A stretch of 9,084 nucleotides of DNA from Pseudomonadota bacterium (GCA_023459095.1 JAEWVQ010000288.1:1-9084); one strand, 5' to 3'. Shown: positions 1 through 6,982, counted from the first letter of the stretch. Notes: generated from the sequence alone by a model not told the origin. Numbers and translations are program-made.

Positions 1-459
1 GAACGAAGGTGCGATGGGAATGTAGCCCCACCACACCGGCAGACCGATCACCATCGAGGTCTCGCCGTACTCGCGCATCTCCAGCATGCCCCCCCACACC
101 CGCCAGGCGATGAAAAACGCGCACGCCGCGAGCAGCAGGTCGGCGAAGGCGTCGAGCACGTGCTTGAGCCGGGGCGACGCCCACAGCGTGAAGAAGTCCA
201 CGAACACGTGCCCCTTCTTCAGCTGGCAATACGGCAGGCACATCGCCACCCCCATCGCCGACAGCATCTGCACCAACTCATAGTCACCGGGCACCGGCAG
301 GCTCATGGTCGCCCGTCCGATCACGCTGACCACCGACATCAGCGCCTCGATGACGAAAAACAGGCCGCCCAGCACCGCAACCCAGGTGCATAGCGCGACA
401 ATGATCTTGCTGACCGGGCCGCTGGTCTGCACAAGCGGCTGGTCCAAGGCTTCGGCCAT
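1..459 (-). CDS. dctQ: TRAP transporter small permease (DctQ family), C-terminus cut by window edge
   Basis: This is the small membrane subunit of a tripartite ATP-independent periplasmic (TRAP) transporter, which with DctM moves an organic acid delivered by DctP across the inner membrane. Reading back from 459 gives 153 open residues with no stop before the edge. Hydrophobic segments fall at about residues 18-46, 62-80 and 101-124, and a fourth begins near 138. The loop and start of segment 4 (EYGETSMVIGLPVWWGY) are typical of DctQ, and LPYCQLKKGHVFVDFF matches the conserved middle. The family is usually about 160-190 residues, so only a short tail is missing. The ATG at 459 has a strong GGAGGAG about seven bases upstream, and the preceding hydrolase gene ends 44 bp away, so it is the eighth gene of the operon. 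DctM is expected beyond position 1. Family call is firm; the substrate is unknown. Confidence 0.93.
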   Translation of the reverse strand, partial: MAEALDQPLVQTSGPVSKIIVALCTWVAVLGGLFFVIEALMSVVSVIGRATMSLPVPGDYELVQMLSAMGVAMCLPYCQLKKGHVFVDFFTLWASPRLKHVLDAFADLLLAACAFFIAWRVWGGMLEMREYGETSMVIGLPVWWGYIPIAPSF

Positions 460-503
460 CCGAATCTCCTCCGAGCGTATATCTGGCTAGCTGACCTCGA
501 GCA

Positions 504-1529
504 TCAGCCTGCACGGGGGCAGACCGGTGCGACCACCTTGTGGTCGATCGCACCAAACACGCTCTGTCCTTGCGCATCGAGCATTTCGATGCGCACGCGG
601 TCACCCGTTTTCAGATAACCGGTCACCGGCTGGCCCTGCTCCAGGGTTTCGTAAGTGCGCAACTCGACGATGCAACAATAGCCCACGCCACCGTTGGCCA
701 GCGACGACCCCCAGAGATTGCCCTGCTTGTTCGAGACCGTGCCGGTGCCAATCACGGTGCCCGCTTCGAGCTCGCGTGTTTTCGCCACGTGCGCGGCGAG
801 CATGGCGAAGTCGAAAGTGGCGTCGACACCGGCATTCGGCATGCCGAAAAGCGCGTCATTAAGGCATACCCGCAGCGGCAGATGGACCTTGGTGTCGTGC
901 CACACATTGCCGAGCTCGTCCGGCGTCACCGCCACCGGGCTGAATGCCGAAGCCGGCTTGCTCTGCACAAAGCCGAAGCCCTTGGCGAGTTCAGCGGGGA
1001 TGAGATTGCGCAGGGAAACATCGTTTACCAGCATCAGCAGGCGGATCTGCTTTGCGGCTTCGCTCACGCTCGCACCCATCGGTACATCGCCCATGATCGC
1101 GGCCACTTCGGCTTCGAAGTCCGTTCCCCACTCCTCGGCGGCGACGATGTCATCGCACGGCCCGATGAAGCTGTCCGAACCGCCCTGATAAACGATCGGG
1201 TCGCTGTACATCGATGGTGGCAGCTCGGCGCCACGTGCCTTGCGCACCAACTCCACGTGGTTCATGTACGCCGAACCATCGAGCCACTGATAGGCGCGCG
1301 GCAGCGGTGCGTGGCACTCGACGGGCGAGAACGGCCTTGCGCCTTCGGCCTGGCCTGCGTTCAGCTTGGCGTACACCTCGCGCAGCGGGGCTTCGGCCTG
1401 TGCCCAGCCGTCGAGTGCGGCCTGCAGGGTCGTGGCGATGTGCGGCACGGCGCAGCATTGACCGAGATCGCGGCTGACGACTACGAGCGTGCCATCACGC
1501 CCACCCTGCTTCAAAGTTGCGAGTTTCAT
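504..1529 (-). CDS. fumarylacetoacetate hydrolase family protein (341 aa)
   Basis: Fumarylacetoacetase-family enzymes hydrolyse a C-C bond in a diketo acid; the classic reaction gives fumarate and acetoacetate in the homogentisate pathway. The N-terminus MKLATLKQGGRDGTLVVVSR is the small N-terminal domain found in proteobacterial homologues of about 330 residues. The metal-binding set of the family is visible: Asp110 (YSDP), Glu139 and Glu141 (TDFEAEVA), Asp170 (LVNDVSLRN), with Lys191 (QSKPASAFSP) in the expected substrate region. By eye, I do not find the equivalents of the mammalian catalytic His133/Glu364 pair at the aligned places (residues about 117 and 264-270), which may be a subfamily trait. 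The start has GAGGAA six bases upstream. It lies between the VOC gene and dctQ, separated from VOC by 183 bp that holds two hairpins. Likely cytosolic, last step of ring-product breakdown; alternative substrates are fumarylpyruvate-like or homologous diketo acids. Confidence 0.9.
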   Translation of the reverse strand: MKLATLKQGGRDGTLVVVSRDLGQCCAVPHIATTLQAALDGWAQAEAPLREVYAKLNAGQAEGARPFSPVECHAPLPRAYQWLDGSAYMNHVELVRKARGAELPPSMYSDPIVYQGGSDSFIGPCDDIVAAEEWGTDFEAEVAAIMGDVPMGASVSEAAKQIRLLMLVNDVSLRNLIPAELAKGFGFVQSKPASAFSPVAVTPDELGNVWHDTKVHLPLRVCLNDALFGMPNAGVDATFDFAMLAAHVAKTRELEAGTVIGTGTVSNKQGNLWGSSLANGGVGYCCIVELRTYETLEQGQPVTGYLKTGDRVRIEMLDAQGQSVFGAIDHKVVAPVCPRAG

Positions 1530-1555
1530 TGGGAATTCCTCATTGGTGATTGTCG

Positions 1556-1574
1556 GCGGCCGCGAAACGGCCGC
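1556..1574. repeat. GC-rich inverted repeat in gap upstream of the hydrolase gene
   Basis: Perfect 7-bp arms, GCGGCCG (1556-1562) and CGGCCGC (1568-1574), enclose a CGAAA loop. It lies about 27-45 bp upstream of the hydrolase start on the transcribed strand. There is no U tract on either side, so it does not look like an intrinsic terminator; a role in mRNA processing or stability is possible but only inferred. Confidence 0.5.
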
Positions 1575-1633
1575 TTACCCTGTCCGTGATCAGTTTGCAG
1601 ACTGGGCCACACCGCCTGGCTTGGCGCTGTAAT

Positions 1634-1656
1634 CAGCGGGTTTGACAAGCCCGCTG
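1634..1656. repeat. inverted repeat between VOC and hydrolase genes
   Basis: Arms CAGCGGG (1634-1640) and CCCGCTG (1650-1656) are perfect, and the pairing can extend inward by TTG/CAA past one wobble pair. No run of T follows on either strand. With the hairpin at 1556-1574 it gives two stem-loops in a 183-bp gap that otherwise shows no reading frame I would support. Confidence 0.5.
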
Positions 1657-1712
1657 TCCCAAAGCAATGCGCACCGCAGCGTCCTCGCCCACAGCCAGGC
1701 CCGGGCAAAGCG

Positions 1713-2261
1713 TCAGGCGCCGAACAGTTCCCGATAACTACCGTCGTGCATCCAGGCGGCGTGCTTGGGCGCCTTCTTGGTCTGCGCCCACTCCTCGAGC
1801 ATGTCCCACTTCACTGCGTCGAGCGCGTCGAGCATGCCCGGCAGTTCGGTGTCGACGGCCAACTCCAGGCGGTGACCGTTCGGGTCGAAGAAGTAGATCG
1901 ACTGGAACAGCGCATGGTCGGTCGGCCCCACGACTTCGATCCCGGCAGCTTCAAGCCGGGCCTGGGCTTCGGCCAGCTCTTCGAGCGTGCTCAGGCGGAG
2001 CGCCAGATGCTGGGTCCACACCGGGGTGTTCAGGTCGCGCCCCATCGGCGGACGGGTGGGGAGCTCGAAGAAGGCGAGCACGTTGCCGTTGCCTGCATCG
2101 AGGAAGATGTGCATGTACGGGTCGGCTTCGCCGGTCGAGGGCACCGCATCTTCGGCGATCGACAAGATCAGCTTCATGCCCAGATGCTCCTCGTACCACC
2201 GCGCCGTCTCCAACGCATCCTTGCAGCGGTAGGCCGCGTGGTGAATGTTCTTGATCTGCAT
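1713..2261 (-). CDS. VOC-family single-domain protein, putative extradiol-type dioxygenase
   Basis: A 182-residue vicinal-oxygen-chelate (glyoxalase/dioxygenase fold) protein made of one beta-alpha-beta-beta-beta pair. Likely metal ligands are His8 (IHHAAYRCKD), His85 (WTQHLAL) and Glu133 (GHRLEL). Residues 114-133 fit the PROSITE-style extradiol dioxygenase pattern as I remember it (T-x-H, five residues, I-Y, x2, D-P-x-G, x3, E), with His116 and Tyr123 as possible second-sphere residues. Glu66 (AFFELP) is also present, which is the extra ligand of glyoxalase I-like members, so an isomerase or lyase role is not excluded. It sits between the hydroxylase/DUF2783 pair and the fumarylacetoacetase-family gene, exactly where a ring-cleaving enzyme is needed. 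The C-terminal tail from about residue 140 is an extension beyond the core fold. The start is ATG with a weak AGAG upstream. Fold assignment is firm; dioxygenase activity is inference. Confidence 0.85.
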   Translation of the reverse strand: MQIKNIHHAAYRCKDALETARWYEEHLGMKLILSIAEDAVPSTGEADPYMHIFLDAGNGNVLAFFELPTRPPMGRDLNTPVWTQHLALRLSTLEELAEAQARLEAAGIEVVGPTDHALFQSIYFFDPNGHRLELAVDTELPGMLDALDAVKWDMLEEWAQTKKAPKHAAWMHDGSYRELFGA

Positions 2262-2284
2262 GGGGCTCTCTTTGTTAGTGCATG

Positions 2285-2309
2285 ACGGGTGCGCGCCAGG
2301 CGCGCCCGT
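2285..2309. repeat. GC-rich inverted repeat between DUF2783 and VOC genes
   Basis: ACGGG (2285-2289) pairs with CCCGT (2305-2309), and CGCG (2292-2295) pairs with CGCG (2301-2304) after a two-base bulge, around a CCAGG loop. It fills much of the 66-bp gap between the two genes. No U tract follows in the direction of transcription, so read-through is expected. Confidence 0.45.
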
Positions 2310-2327
2310 GGAAAGGGGCTCGGACGC

Positions 2328-2552
2328 TCAGACGCCTTCGCGGGCGAGGTGCATGGCCTCGCGCAACACGGAGAGGTCGCCGATGTGATTGGCGAGCAAC
2401 AGGATGAGGCGGGCATTGACCATCTCGCTCTGCTCGTCGCTGAGATCGCGATGCGTTTCGATGAGCGCTTCATAGAAGTCGTCGCCTGGGCTGAAGGCGC
2501 GGAAATAGCGTTTGCCCGGTTCGGCGAAATTGGGCTGGGTGTTCAGGGCCAT
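2328..2552 (-). CDS. DUF2783-type small protein, probable coupling partner of the flavin hydroxylase
   Basis: A 74-residue, mostly helical acidic protein with no signal peptide or membrane segment. The core (residues about 24-72, with DDFYEALIETHRDLSDEQ, then NARLILLLANHIGD and LREAMHLAREG) resembles the DUF2783 family, which is commonly found beside FAD-dependent aromatic hydroxylases. In Pseudomonas putida the 3-hydroxyphenylacetate hydroxylase is reported to need a small coupling protein, MhaB, next to flavoprotein MhaA; this gene is in the same position, and its function is inferred from that. The ATG at 2552 is preceded by AAGGAG about six bases upstream; that ribosome site directly follows the TGA of the hydroxylase gene (stop at 2566-2564), 11 bp from the start, so the two are probably translationally coupled. 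An upstream in-frame TTG at 2567 overlaps the hydroxylase stop and the ribosome site itself, so I reject it as start. Confidence 0.8.
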   Translation of the reverse strand: MALNTQPNFAEPGKRYFRAFSPGDDFYEALIETHRDLSDEQSEMVNARLILLLANHIGDLSVLREAMHLAREGV

Positions 2553-2563
2553 GTCAGACTCCT

Positions 2564-4231
2564 TCAAGCATTGCAGGTGGCACGGGCAACAGCGGCGCGC
2601 ACGGCACCCGCGTCGAGGTTGCGCCAGCGCGCGGCAACGTGTTGATCCGGACGTGCCAGATAGACGGTGCCCGGAGTGAGGTCGTAACGCTCGCGGATGC
2701 GGGCCTTGGTATCGATCACCGTTTTCAGCCCGGCCGGGGCGACACCCTGTGCGGCCACGACGATGGCCTCAACCGGCAATTCGCCTTCGGCCAGCGTGGC
2801 CAGCGTATGCGCCACGTCCACATCGAGCGCCGATGCGTCCGGCGTGTAATAGAGCGCCTGAAAGCCGTTGCCGAGTACGCGCAGCAGCCACTGCTGGCCA
2901 CCGGCGGTCTGGATCGGGGCGTCGTCCATCGACGCGCCCGGCACCATATCGCCGGCAAACACTTCGGTGTCCGGCGTGTTCAGAGGCGATTCGGTGAGAA
3001 AGCACGGCACCGACAGGCGGCCGGAGTTGACCAGCGCGCGGGCAAAGGCATGCTGCCCGGCGAGATGCAGCACCGCGTTGCGAAAGCACTTGCTGACTTT
3101 GCTCTTGGGGGTAATGAAGTCGGTCGAGCGGGTCGAGTTCAGAATGTTCTCGTCCGCGCCGAATACGCGCTCGTCGCTGTAGGTATCGAGCAAGGCGACC
3201 GGCGCCTTGCCGTCGATGACGAGTTTGAGTTTCCACGCCAGGTTGTCGGCATCTTGAATCCCGGAGTTGGCGCCCCGCCCGCCAAAAGGCGAAACCTGAT
3301 GCGCGGCATCGCCCACGAACAGCACACGGCCGTGGTTGAAGCGCTTCATGCGCCGGCACTGAAAGGTATAGACGCTGACCCATTCCAGCTCGAATTCGCG
3401 TTCGTCGCCCAGCATCGCCTTGATGCGCGGAATCACGTTTTCGGGCTTTTTCTCTTCTTCCGGGTCTGCATCCCAGCCAAGCTGGAAGTCGATCCGCCAG
3501 ACGTTGTCGGCCTGACGGTGCAGCAACACCGACTGATTGCGGTGGAACGGAGGGTCGAACCAGAACCAGCGCTCAGTGGGGTACTCGGCTTTCATCACCA
3601 CGTCGGCGATGAGGAAGCGGTCCATGAAAATCTTGCCGTCGATATCCAGCCCAAGCATGTTGCGGATCGGGCTGCGCGCACCGTCGGCCACCACCAACCA
3701 GTCGGCGCTCAAGGTATAGCCACCGTCTGGTGTCTCCACCCGCAAGCTGACCGACGTTTCTCCCACGGTCACACCAATCACATTGTTTTTGAAACGGATT
3801 TCCAGGTTCTTCAGTTGCTGAGCCCGTTGGGTCAGATACTCTTCGAGGTAGTACTGCTGCAGGTTGATCATGCCGGGGCGCTCATGATCAGGCTGCGGAC
3901 TCAGGTTGAAGTTGAACACCTCCTCTTCGCGGAAGAAGGTGCGGCCGACGTTCCAGGACACCCCCTTCTCCATCATCGGCTCACAGCAACCCAGACGGTC
4001 GAAGATCTCCAGCACGCGCTTGGCGTAGGCCACACCGCGCGAGCCGATCGACACGGTGTCGTCATTGTCGAGCAGCAACACCCGTTGCCCCAGCAGCGCA
4101 AGATCGATGGCCGTCGAGAGCCCGACCGGGCCGGCGCCGACCACCACCACGGGGTAACGGGCATCGCCCTCGCCATCGAGCTCAGGCGGACGCACGTATT
4201 CGAACTTCGGATAGTTGTAAGTGCTAAGCAT
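2564..4231 (-). CDS. FAD-dependent aromatic hydroxylase (MhaA/MhpA-like class A flavoprotein monooxygenase)
   Basis: A 555-residue NAD(P)H- and FAD-dependent monooxygenase expected to add a hydroxyl to a phenolic acid in the cytosol. The FAD/NAD(P)H landmarks of the PHBH superfamily are all present: GAGPVG at residues 32-37 in the N-terminal Rossmann fold, the DG motif (VADGARSPIR, 181-190), and the GD motif (FVGDAAHQVSPFGGRGANSG, 305-324). The C-terminus is a thioredoxin-like domain ending in LARPDQHVAARW (525-536), typical of the phenol hydroxylase/MhpA branch. Length matches that branch. I chose ATG 4231 because GAAGGA lies about six bases upstream and the protein then starts MLSTYNYPKFEYVRPPE; the ATG at 4270 adds 13 unconvincing residues. 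The small DUF2783 gene follows 11 bp downstream, suggesting a two-component enzyme like 3-hydroxyphenylacetate 6-hydroxylase, yielding a 2,5-dihydroxy product. The exact substrate is not deducible. Confidence 0.92.
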   Translation of the reverse strand: MLSTYNYPKFEYVRPPELDGEGDARYPVVVVGAGPVGLSTAIDLALLGQRVLLLDNDDTVSIGSRGVAYAKRVLEIFDRLGCCEPMMEKGVSWNVGRTFFREEEVFNFNLSPQPDHERPGMINLQQYYLEEYLTQRAQQLKNLEIRFKNNVIGVTVGETSVSLRVETPDGGYTLSADWLVVADGARSPIRNMLGLDIDGKIFMDRFLIADVVMKAEYPTERWFWFDPPFHRNQSVLLHRQADNVWRIDFQLGWDADPEEEKKPENVIPRIKAMLGDEREFELEWVSVYTFQCRRMKRFNHGRVLFVGDAAHQVSPFGGRGANSGIQDADNLAWKLKLVIDGKAPVALLDTYSDERVFGADENILNSTRSTDFITPKSKVSKCFRNAVLHLAGQHAFARALVNSGRLSVPCFLTESPLNTPDTEVFAGDMVPGASMDDAPIQTAGGQQWLLRVLGNGFQALYYTPDASALDVDVAHTLATLAEGELPVEAIVVAAQGVAPAGLKTVIDTKARIRERYDLTPGTVYLARPDQHVAARWRNLDAGAVRAAVARATCNA

Positions 4232-4288
4232 GAATTTTCCTTCTTCATGAGCGTCGCGTCCGGTCGCCACCGGCCCGCGCGATCCAGC

Positions 4289-4313
4289 GGGGGCGCCGCG
4301 GCTGACCGCCCCC
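4289..4313. repeat. GC-rich inverted repeat between dctP and hydroxylase genes
   Basis: Perfect arms GGGGGCG (4289-4295) and CGCCCCC (4307-4313) are separated by an 11-base loop. The element starts 15 bp past the dctP stop in the direction of transcription. It lacks a U tract. A hairpin just after a periplasmic binding protein gene is often seen to stabilise that part of the mRNA; here this is inference only. Confidence 0.5.
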
Positions 4314-4327
4314 AGGGGTGAGCACGC

Positions 4328-5356
4328 TCAATGAGCCTGCTGCTGCATCAGGGCGCGTGCCGTGTCGTACATCTGTTGCGCGGGGTGGCCCTTGGCGGTC
4401 ATTTCCTGCACCCATTCGGCGGAGACCTGGGCACCTACGGCCTTGAACTCCTCCAGCTCAGCACCGGAGAGCATGTTCAGCGTATTGCCGTGATCGACCG
4501 CGACCTTCCTCGCCGGCGGCGCCGCTTCATCCCATGCGCGACCGATGGCGGCGGAGAACTCGGCGCCCGAGTTTTCGTCGATGACCTTCTTCAGATCATC
4601 CGGCAGGCGCTCGTAGCGCTTCTTGTTCATCACCATCGCAAACACGGCGGTGTAGAGCGCCGCCTCACCGGCGTCTGTTTCGGTGTGATAGCGCGTCAGC
4701 TCGTGCAACTTGACCGAAGGCACCGACTCCCAAGTCAGGATGTAGCCATCGACCACCCCTTTGGAGAGGGCTTCCGGCAGCGACGGCATCGGCATCGCCA
4801 CTGGCGCGGCGCCGAGTGCGCTGAAAAGCTTGGTGCTTGCACGGGTCGGGGTGCGGACCTTGAGCCCCTTGAGGTCTTCGACACGCCTCACCTGACGCTT
4901 GTTGGTGTGGATATAGCCAGGATCCTGCACGTGGAAAGCCAGCGGATGAACGGCAGCGAAATCCTTGGTGCTGAACGTCCGGGTGTATTCCCACAGCGCA
5001 CGGCTGGTACTTTCGGCATCGCGCACCATGAACGGCAGCTCGAACACCTCCACCGACGGGAAACGGCCCGGCGTATAGCCCGTCACGGTCCACACGATGT
5101 CGGCCACGCCGTCGACGGCCTGCTGGTAAAGCTGTTGCGGCGTACCGCCCAACTGCATCGACGGATAGAGCTGGCACACCATCCGGCCCGCCGATTCGGC
5201 CTTGATTTTTTCGCACCAGGGCTCGAGCACCTGACGTTGAGAAATCGCGGCCGCAGGCCAGAAGTGCGCCACTTTCAGCACCACTTCGGCAGCGTGTGCC
5301 CACGGTGCGGCGCACATCGCGGACACGACCAGCGCGGTTGCGGTCTTCATTTTCAT
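4328..5356 (-). CDS. dctP: TRAP transporter substrate-binding protein (DctP family)
   Basis: The periplasmic solute receptor of the TRAP system, 342 residues, which captures an organic acid and hands it to the DctQM membrane complex. A clear Sec signal peptide is present: MKMKTATALVV, a hydrophobic stretch, and probable cleavage after AHA near residue 22, followed by AEVVLKVAHFWP, a typical mature start. The segment DLKGLKVRTPTRASTKLFSALGA carries the conserved arginine that in DctP proteins salt-bridges the substrate carboxylate, followed by GAAPVAMPMPSLPEALSKG and VDGYILTWES, also family hallmarks. ATG 5356 has AAGGAG seven bases upstream; a longer frame to 5425 would put non-signal sequence before the leader. 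It is 87 bp after the CoA ligase gene and 96 bp before the hydroxylase, so it is split from dctQ by four catabolic genes. An aromatic or keto acid ligand is inferred from the neighbours. Confidence 0.95.
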   Translation of the reverse strand: MKMKTATALVVSAMCAAPWAHAAEVVLKVAHFWPAAAISQRQVLEPWCEKIKAESAGRMVCQLYPSMQLGGTPQQLYQQAVDGVADIVWTVTGYTPGRFPSVEVFELPFMVRDAESTSRALWEYTRTFSTKDFAAVHPLAFHVQDPGYIHTNKRQVRRVEDLKGLKVRTPTRASTKLFSALGAAPVAMPMPSLPEALSKGVVDGYILTWESVPSVKLHELTRYHTETDAGEAALYTAVFAMVMNKKRYERLPDDLKKVIDENSGAEFSAAIGRAWDEAAPPARKVAVDHGNTLNMLSGAELEEFKAVGAQVSAEWVQEMTAKGHPAQQMYDTARALMQQQAH

Positions 5357-5397
5357 TGCATGTCTCCTTTTTATAGGCGGCGCAAACACCGCTGCAT

Positions 5398-5417
5398 GCC
5401 GGCCAGAGGCGGCCGGC
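5398..5417. repeat. GC-rich inverted repeat between CoA ligase and dctP genes
   Basis: Perfect arms GCCGGCC (5398-5404) and GGCCGGC (5411-5417) surround a six-base loop. It lies 26 bp past the ligase stop and some 40 bp upstream of the dctP start. No U tract follows on the transcribed strand, so it is not a convincing terminator. Confidence 0.5.
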
Positions 5418-5443
5418 CTTTGCACTCTCGTTGGGGCTGGGAT

Positions 5444-6982
5444 TTACTTTCCGGTGAGCTGCTCACGCAGGGCAGTCTTCAGGACTTTTCCGTAGTTGTT
5501 CTTCGGCAGCTCGTCGAAAAACCGGTATTCCTTGGGGCGCTTGAAACGTGCGATGTGAGCCAGGCACAGCTCGTCGAGCTCAGCCACTGAAACCGTCGCG
5601 CCCGCAACGCACACCACGCAGGCAATGACCTCTTCGCCCCACTCCGGATGCGGGCGACCGATCACCGAAACCTCCGACACCACCGGGTGCAGGAGCAGCA
5701 CTTCCTCGACTTCGCGCGGATAAATGTTCGAGCCACCGGAAATGATCACGTCCTTGGAGCGATCCTTGAGCGTCAGATAACCGTGCTCGTCCATCACGCC
5801 GACGTCACCGGTCCACAACCAGCCGCCACGCAGGGCGCTGGCGGTCGCATCGGGGTTGTCCCAGTAGCCGGCCATCACCGCTTCGCCGCAGACCAGCACT
5901 TCGCCGGCATGCCCCGGCGGCAGCGCCTCACCGCTTTCGTCGGCCACCCTGACCTCGACCAGCGTCTGCGCACAGCCGACCGATGCGATGCGTGCCGGCC
6001 AGTGCGGACTGAGACGATCGGCCAGTTGTTCGCGCGACAGCGCGGTAATCGTCATCGGCGATTCGCCTTGCCCGTAGATCTGGACGAAGCGCGGCCCCAT
6101 CACGTCGAGCGCACGGCGAATGTCTTCCACGTACATCGGGCCTCCGCCATAGACGATGGTCTTGAAGCCGGCTGCAGCCGCTTCGGGCGAATCACTCGCT
6201 GCGATCCGTTCGACCAGCCGCTTCACCATGGTCGGCGCCGCGAACAAGCTGAGCTTGCCGACCTTCTGCGACAAACCGATCAGCTCATCGACATCGAATC
6301 CGGCCGACTCGGGAATCAGGTGGCGCCCCGCCTTGATGACCTGCATGAAGTTGTAGAGGCCCGCGCCATGCGACATCGGCGCCGCGTACACCATGACGTC
6401 GTCCGGGCTTACCGCATCGACATCCATGTAATAGCAAGCGGCCATCGCCATCAGGTTGCGATGGGTCTGCATCACGCCCTTGGGTCGGCCGGTCGTGCCG
6501 GAGGTGTAGAACAGCCAGGCCAGCGCGTCTGCTTCGCACCGCTGCAACGCGAGTGCTGCGTTAGCGTCGAACAGTGCCTGATACGCGGCCGAACCGACGA
6601 TCAAGCGTTCCCGCACCTGGGCATCGCCCAGCACACCTTGCAGCTCGGCGGCAAAATCGTCACCGACGAACAATGCCGCGGCGCTTGAGTTTTCGATGAT
6701 GTAGGCCGCTTCACGAGCATGCAGCTTGGCGTTGATCGGCACGACCACGAGCCCCGCCCACCATGCGCCGTACAGGATTTCGAGATACTCGGGGCAGTTG
6801 TGCATGAAGAGCGCAACGCGGTCGCCTGCCACCAGGCCTGCGCGCTGGCGCAGGTAGCCGGCAAGGCGCGCCGCCCGCTCGGCAAGCTCGCGGTAATTGC
6901 ACAGCACGCGCTCGCCATGGAGCAGGGCGGGGCGCTCCGGAGAGGTCTGTGCGCTGCGCTCGAGCAAACGTGCGACGTTCAT
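5444..6982 (-). CDS. AMP-forming acyl-CoA ligase (class I adenylate-forming enzyme)
   Basis: A 512-residue acid-CoA ligase that would adenylate a carboxylic acid with ATP and transfer it to CoA. Core motifs appear in order: P-loop YTSGTTGRPKG (159-169), MSHGAG (203-208), YGQGE (303-307, the adenine-binding A5 motif), TGD (391-393), hinge DRSKD (407-411) followed by IISGGSNIYPREVEE, and the C-terminal catalytic lysine Lys499 in NNYGKVLK. Length is normal for the family. The start at 6982 shares an ATGA with the thiolase stop (6981-6979) and has GGAG upstream inside the thiolase end; a longer frame to 7090 would overlap the thiolase by over 100 bp and its extra residues look like noise. Substrate is unclear: an aryl-alkanoic acid before ring attack, or a short keto acid released by the hydrolase. 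Fatty-acid ligase activity cannot be excluded. Confidence 0.93.
   Translation of the reverse strand: MNVARLLERSAQTSPERPALLHGERVLCNYRELAERAARLAGYLRQRAGLVAGDRVALFMHNCPEYLEILYGAWWAGLVVVPINAKLHAREAAYIIENSSAAALFVGDDFAAELQGVLGDAQVRERLIVGSAAYQALFDANAALALQRCEADALAWLFYTSGTTGRPKGVMQTHRNLMAMAACYYMDVDAVSPDDVMVYAAPMSHGAGLYNFMQVIKAGRHLIPESAGFDVDELIGLSQKVGKLSLFAAPTMVKRLVERIAASDSPEAAAAGFKTIVYGGGPMYVEDIRRALDVMGPRFVQIYGQGESPMTITALSREQLADRLSPHWPARIASVGCAQTLVEVRVADESGEALPPGHAGEVLVCGEAVMAGYWDNPDATASALRGGWLWTGDVGVMDEHGYLTLKDRSKDVIISGGSNIYPREVEEVLLLHPVVSEVSVIGRPHPEWGEEVIACVVCVAGATVSVAELDELCLAHIARFKRPKEYRFFDELPKNNYGKVLKTALREQLTGK

Noticed and set aside
86..393. Small plus-strand frames in the first 400 bases
   Set aside because: They are antisense to the partial dctQ, which reads open across the whole stretch with membrane segments and family motifs.
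540..1589. A 349-codon open frame on the plus strand opposite the hydrolase
   Set aside because: It lies antisense to a gene with clear family motifs, and no protein family is recognisable. Treated as a shadow.
4232..4270. N-terminal extension of the hydroxylase to 4270
   Set aside because: GAAGGA is correctly spaced before ATG 4231, and the 13 added residues show no family resemblance.
2639..4321. A 560-codon open frame on the plus strand opposite the hydroxylase
   Set aside because: It mirrors the hydroxylase codons, as expected in GC-rich DNA with strong third-position bias. The product shows no recognisable domain, and the minus-strand gene has full motifs and a ribosome site.
5370..5375. 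TATAAA on the minus strand upstream of dctP as an internal promoter -10
   Set aside because: Transcription would begin inside or just before the AAGGAG ribosome site, about seven bases from the start codon, and no -35 is seen 17 bp upstream. It is more likely an A-rich ribosome-site flank.
4331..5590. A 419-codon open frame on the plus strand opposite dctP
   Set aside because: It runs antisense through dctP and into the CoA ligase end, has no domain, is rich in His and Arg, and has no convincing start. It is a shadow frame.
5648..6688. A 346-codon open frame on the plus strand opposite the CoA ligase
   Set aside because: The composition is typical of an antisense shadow (many His and Arg), and the opposite strand carries all the adenylation motifs.
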